This document shows positions 61,126 to 64,000 of a stretch of DNA of 64,000 nucleotides, in pieces. The stretch is taken from assembly GCA_020633055.1 (NCBI GenBank), contig JACKEJ010000009.1:248001-312000 (forward strand). Direction: 5' to 3'. Within the stretch, counting starts at the first letter, position 1. Every line of letters starts with the position of its first letter. Origin of the DNA: Sandaracinaceae bacterium. Its GTDB lineage: Bacteria > Myxococcota_A > Polyangia > Polyangiales > Houyiibacteriaceae. The notes beneath the pieces are model-generated. The model searched no databases. It saw nothing but the letters and a program-made list of their open reading frames with translations, and had not been told where the DNA came from. Made by a program: the position numbers and the translations under genes.

Positions 61126-62655
61126 TCAGCGCCGGCGGCGGCGCACCAAGAGGCCGAACACCAACAGGCACGCGACTCCGAGCGGGACACCGCCCGAGCC
61201 CGAGTGGCTGGCAGGCACGCGGCAGCCGCACGCGCCGCCGGAGAGCGTGCCATCGTTCGGCACGAACACGGCGCCGTCCGGCATCATGATGGCCCCGTCC
61301 GGCAGCACGACTGCGCCGTCGGGGATGACCACGGCCCCGTCGACCATCACGGACCCGTCGGGGCTGACGACGGCCCCGTCAGGGCTGACGACGGCCCCGT
61401 CCGGCTGCACGTCCGCGTCCATCGCCACGCCCAGGTCGGGCATGGGCGGGAAGGGCACCGTGGCCCGCAGGTCCAGCGTGACCGTTGGCGCGTCGGGGTC
61501 GTTGGTCTCCACCTCGGCCAGCGCCATGACCGGGCCAGGCACGGTGGGAGCGAAGGTGATGGCCGTGCGCGCGAACCCGCCGGGCTCGATCACGAGCTGA
61601 TCGAACTCCGAGGTGAACGGCTCGGGCAGCGTCGTCATGTCCACGTACAGCGTGGCCTCGCCGAAGTTGCGCACGGTGGCGCGCAGCACGCTGGTGCCAC
61701 CCAGCACGGTCTCGGGAAAGTCGAAGCGCGTCGAGGTGAAGCGCACGTCGGGCAGCGGCACGTGTGCTGGGACGGTCGTGAACACGGCAGGGCCATCCGA
61801 CTCGAATGCCTGCAGGGCGAAGCTGCTGATGTCGATGCTGGCGATCTGGAAGGTGAAGAACTCCACCGTGATGACGGGGATGAGCTCGATGCCCACGGCG
61901 TACTCGAAGCTACCGACGGGGCGCGTGGGGATGTCTTGGAACGCACCGAAGCCGGCGGCGGCGTTGACGGGTCCGACCAGCGTGCCCTGGCTCTCGGCCA
62001 GCACGGTGACACCGTCCACCAGCATGTTGTCGGTCTGGTAGCGCGTGGTCATCGTTCCGCGGATGTCCAGTCCACCGCCCACCGAGAGACCCGCGATGAC
62101 GGGGACGGAGAAGTTGGCGACGCGGATGCGGGAGGTGTTGGTCACCAGCGACACCGGCCGCCCCGCCTGGCCGGGGAGGAGCAGCGGAGCGAAGGCCTTC
62201 GAGCCGCGGAACGCCAGGTCAGTCGGCAAGCCCACTGGGATGTCGAAGGTTCGGTTGATGCTCGCGATGCCCACGTCGATGTCCAGCTTCAGCTGCACCT
62301 CGAACACCAAGCCGAAGTCGATGCTGAGGTTCCCCATGCCCTGGTCACCGGTCAGATGCACGGTGAGGGCGGAGGGCCAGTCTGCGCGCAGCATGCCCGT
62401 CATGTTGGCGGCGCTGCGACTGAGGAGCCCGAAGGCGGCGCGGATGCTGACCGGCGAATTGCGTGGGATGAACCCCGTGTCGAAGCCGATGTCGTCGAAC
62501 AACCGCGCCTCGCCGCGCCAGGTGACCGGCACGTTCTGACAGCGGATGTCGTCTGGGGCGCACATCTGCGCGGAGCTCGTCGTGGGCGCGAGCCCGAGAC
62601 AGACCACGACCACGCCCACCACGGGCAACCAACCAACCGAGCGAAGCATTGTCAT
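61126..62655 (-). CDS. Exported protein with MYXO-CTERM-like sorting tail
   Basis: A 509-residue protein with a signal peptide (cleavage near TSSAQ). Residues 25-295 are a beta-rich region; residues 300-400 resemble an HYDIN/choice-of-anchor type Ig domain (FDFPETVLGGTSVLRATVRNFG, IEPGGFARTAITFAPT). A repeated PDGAVV array follows, then the C-terminus CGCRVPASHSG, a hydrophobic helix (VPLGVACLLVFGLLV) and RRRRR, the MYXO-CTERM sorting signature. ATG 62655 or 62649 are possible starts. Exported and processed to the cell surface. Confidence 0.8.
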   Translation of the reverse strand: MTMLRSVGWLPVVGVVVVCLGLAPTTSSAQMCAPDDIRCQNVPVTWRGEARLFDDIGFDTGFIPRNSPVSIRAAFGLLSRSAANMTGMLRADWPSALTVHLTGDQGMGNLSIDFGLVFEVQLKLDIDVGIASINRTFDIPVGLPTDLAFRGSKAFAPLLLPGQAGRPVSLVTNTSRIRVANFSVPVIAGLSVGGGLDIRGTMTTRYQTDNMLVDGVTVLAESQGTLVGPVNAAAGFGAFQDIPTRPVGSFEYAVGIELIPVITVEFFTFQIASIDISSFALQAFESDGPAVFTTVPAHVPLPDVRFTSTRFDFPETVLGGTSVLRATVRNFGEATLYVDMTTLPEPFTSEFDQLVIEPGGFARTAITFAPTVPGPVMALAEVETNDPDAPTVTLDLRATVPFPPMPDLGVAMDADVQPDGAVVSPDGAVVSPDGSVMVDGAVVIPDGAVVLPDGAIMMPDGAVFVPNDGTLSGGACGCRVPASHSGSGGVPLGVACLLVFGLLVRRRRR

Positions 62656-62728
62656 AGAGTGCCAAATTGACCCCCAGCGCGTCAATGCGGCCACGGCGGA
62701 TCTGTGTCGAAGTGGTACACTTCGCCGC

Positions 62729-63181
62729 GTGTTCGGACCCCTACGTCGGGGCGTGTCCCGGCTGCTGCGTTTGAACGGGACGCCGCACGGCATCGCGCTG
62801 GGCTTCACCCTGGGGCTGGGCCTGTCGCTGCTCCCGGTCCCCTTCGCGGGCATGCTGCTGGCCTTGGCGCTCGCGCCCATGCTCGACGCGAACCCCGCAG
62901 CGACCTACCTGGGGACGGCCGTGGTCAACCCCGTGACCATCGCCGTGTTCTACTTCACGGAGCTGTGGATCGGGGCCTCCCTGCTGGGACTCCACGCGCC
63001 CGGGTGGGAGGAGGCGCGCGCCTTCGACGCCGCACAGTGGTGGTCCGTGTTGAAGGAGCTGCTGCCCGCGTTCGCGCTGGGAGGGCCCTTGCTCGGCCTC
63101 GCGGTGAGCGCCGTCAGCTACCCTCTGCTGCGGTGGCTTGTGCAGCGTTATCAGCGAAATCAGACGGCTGGAGAGGGCTAG
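62729..63181 (+). CDS. DUF2062 family membrane protein
   Basis: A 150-residue protein with three hydrophobic helices (GIALGFTLGLGLSLLPVPFAGMLLALALAPML, AVVNPVTIAVFYFTELWIGASLLGL, FALGGPLLGLAVSAVSYPLL). The PxxG and NP motifs in TYLGTAVVNPVTI are typical of DUF2062. It starts at GTG 62729 with a weak RBS. Divergent from the MYXO-CTERM gene (73 bp). Function unknown. Confidence 0.75.
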   Translation: MFGPLRRGVSRLLRLNGTPHGIALGFTLGLGLSLLPVPFAGMLLALALAPMLDANPAATYLGTAVVNPVTIAVFYFTELWIGASLLGLHAPGWEEARAFDAAQWWSVLKELLPAFALGGPLLGLAVSAVSYPLLRWLVQRYQRNQTAGEG

Positions 63182-63269
63182 ATGAGGCGGACGGCTCGAT
63201 GGACGTCGGCACCCTGGTCTCTGTCATTACGGATTTGCTGAACATGTTGGTGTTGTGTAATGTTCGCTC

Positions 63270-64000
63270 ATGCGCGAGCCCAACCTCGGAGAGACCCACG
63301 CGGTCACGAACGTCAGCAGCGAGCTGAGCGACACCAACTTGTTCCTCACGGACACGCCCCTGGTCGAGGCGGTCGCGCGTGAGGGCGGCGCGTGGGGCCT
63401 CGAGAAGGTCGCGGACTTCGGCGCGCTCACGGGCCGGGCGGAGCACCTCGAGCTGGGTCACCTGGCCAACAAGTACACGCCCGAGCTGGACACCCACGAC
63501 CGCTTCGGGCGGCGCGTGGATCTGGTGCGCTATCACGACGCCTACCACCAGCTGATGCGCACCTCGCTCGAGCACGGTCTGCACTCGGCGCCCTGGACGG
63601 ACCCGAGGTCGGGCGCGCACGTGGTCCGCGCGGCGCACTCCGCGCTGCAGGGGCAGGTCGAGGCGGGGCACGGCTGCCCGGTCACCATGACCTTCGCGTC
63701 CATCCCCAGCATCCGCATGCAGCCCGAGCTGGCGGCCCAGCTGGAGGGCAAGATCCTCGCGCGCGGCTACGACCCCCGCAACGTCCCCATGGCGGAGAAG
63801 AGCGCCATCACGGTGGGCATGGGCATGACCGAGAAGCAGGGCGGCTCGGACGTGCGCGCCAACAGCACGCGCGCCACGCCGGTGGGTCAGCCGGGGCCTG
63901 GCCAGCTGTACGAGCTCACGGGGCACAAGTGGTTCCTGTCCGCGCCCATGTGCGACGCGTTCCTGGTCCTGGCGCAGACCGAGCCGGGGCTCGCGTGCTT
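63270..64000 (+). CDS. aidB: AidB-type acyl-CoA dehydrogenase (5' part)
   Basis: The frame from ATG 63270 stays open to the window end (about 243 residues). The block GMGMTEKQGGSDVRANSTRA at residues 183-202 and GHKWFLSAPMCDAFLVLAQ are diagnostic of AidB-like acyl-CoA dehydrogenases. AidB proteins bind FAD and DNA and are induced by alkylation damage in E. coli, but dehydrogenase activity is weak. The rest lies beyond the window. A 5-prime RBS is not obvious. Confidence 0.9.
   Translation, partial: MREPNLGETHAVTNVSSELSDTNLFLTDTPLVEAVAREGGAWGLEKVADFGALTGRAEHLELGHLANKYTPELDTHDRFGRRVDLVRYHDAYHQLMRTSLEHGLHSAPWTDPRSGAHVVRAAHSALQGQVEAGHGCPVTMTFASIPSIRMQPELAAQLEGKILARGYDPRNVPMAEKSAITVGMGMTEKQGGSDVRANSTRATPVGQPGPGQLYELTGHKWFLSAPMCDAFLVLAQTEPGLAC

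Overview
The window is high-GC bacterial chromosome (GC-rich third codon positions, GTG starts, many 4-bp ATGA/GTGA gene overlaps). The best reading is a Myxococcota member of the Polyangiales/Sandaracinaceae type. Support comes from a protein ending in a MYXO-CTERM-like Cys-Gly-Cys + membrane helix + Arg tail (61126-62655), an AgmX/PglI-type TonB-like C-terminus (46261-48282), a probable DUF2378 myxobacterial paralogue (60489-61046), a hybrid Ser/Thr kinase-cyclase of 1819 residues, and an unusual number of lipoproteins, some with Asp/Ala linkers. I saw no rRNA, tRNA, IS element, prophage or CRISPR array.

Layout. 0-8 kb: lipoproteins and envelope proteins, including a proline-rich PGNLMPP-repeat lipoprotein translationally coupled to a di-iron ferritin-like protein, a two-CxxCH protein and a lipoprotein ending in an ExbD-like domain. 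8-14 kb: SDR, acyl-CoA synthetase, zeta-class GST, a coupled pair of FMN-split-barrel proteins (one with GAF and winged-helix-like regions), and a hemerythrin-domain protein behind an AT-rich repeat-bearing promoter region. 14-23 kb: one TonB system. ECF sigma, anti-sigma-like TPR protein and a surface-repeat protein lie beside tonB-exbD-exbB, divergent from a TonB-dependent receptor and its lipoprotein. Three promoters here share TGAACG-N13-YGGGCAYG at fixed spacing, which suggests that the local sigma factor controls the whole set. 23-34 kb: GST, hydrolase, Crp-like regulator, CaCA exchanger, ammonium transporter and the giant kinase-ATPase-GAF-cyclase.

34-44 kb: two tandem lipoxygenases, two PEGA/TPR envelope proteins, a lipoprotein and an SRPBCC protein in overlapping order, then ssb, heme O synthase (ctaB), an SCO-type copper chaperone and a DUF4259 protein. 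44-54 kb: an accessory-looking, rearranged segment with an atypical-composition lipoprotein, two 3' remnants of SMI1/KNR4-like genes, a 5'-truncated second copy of a sugar/steroid epimerase-type gene, a zincin-TonB-like lipoprotein and two paralogous Cys-rich lipoproteins.

54-64 kb: a coupled operon of berberine-bridge-type oxidase, PhlG-like C-C hydrolase and a DUF1566 lipoprotein, divergent from a LysR regulator; a roughly 960-bp C-rich spacer without a convincing gene; an aspartate-type aminotransferase; a DUF2378-like protein; the MYXO-CTERM protein; DUF2062; and the 5' part of an AidB-type acyl-CoA dehydrogenase that runs off the end. All assignments come from reading motifs by eye; no database search was possible.
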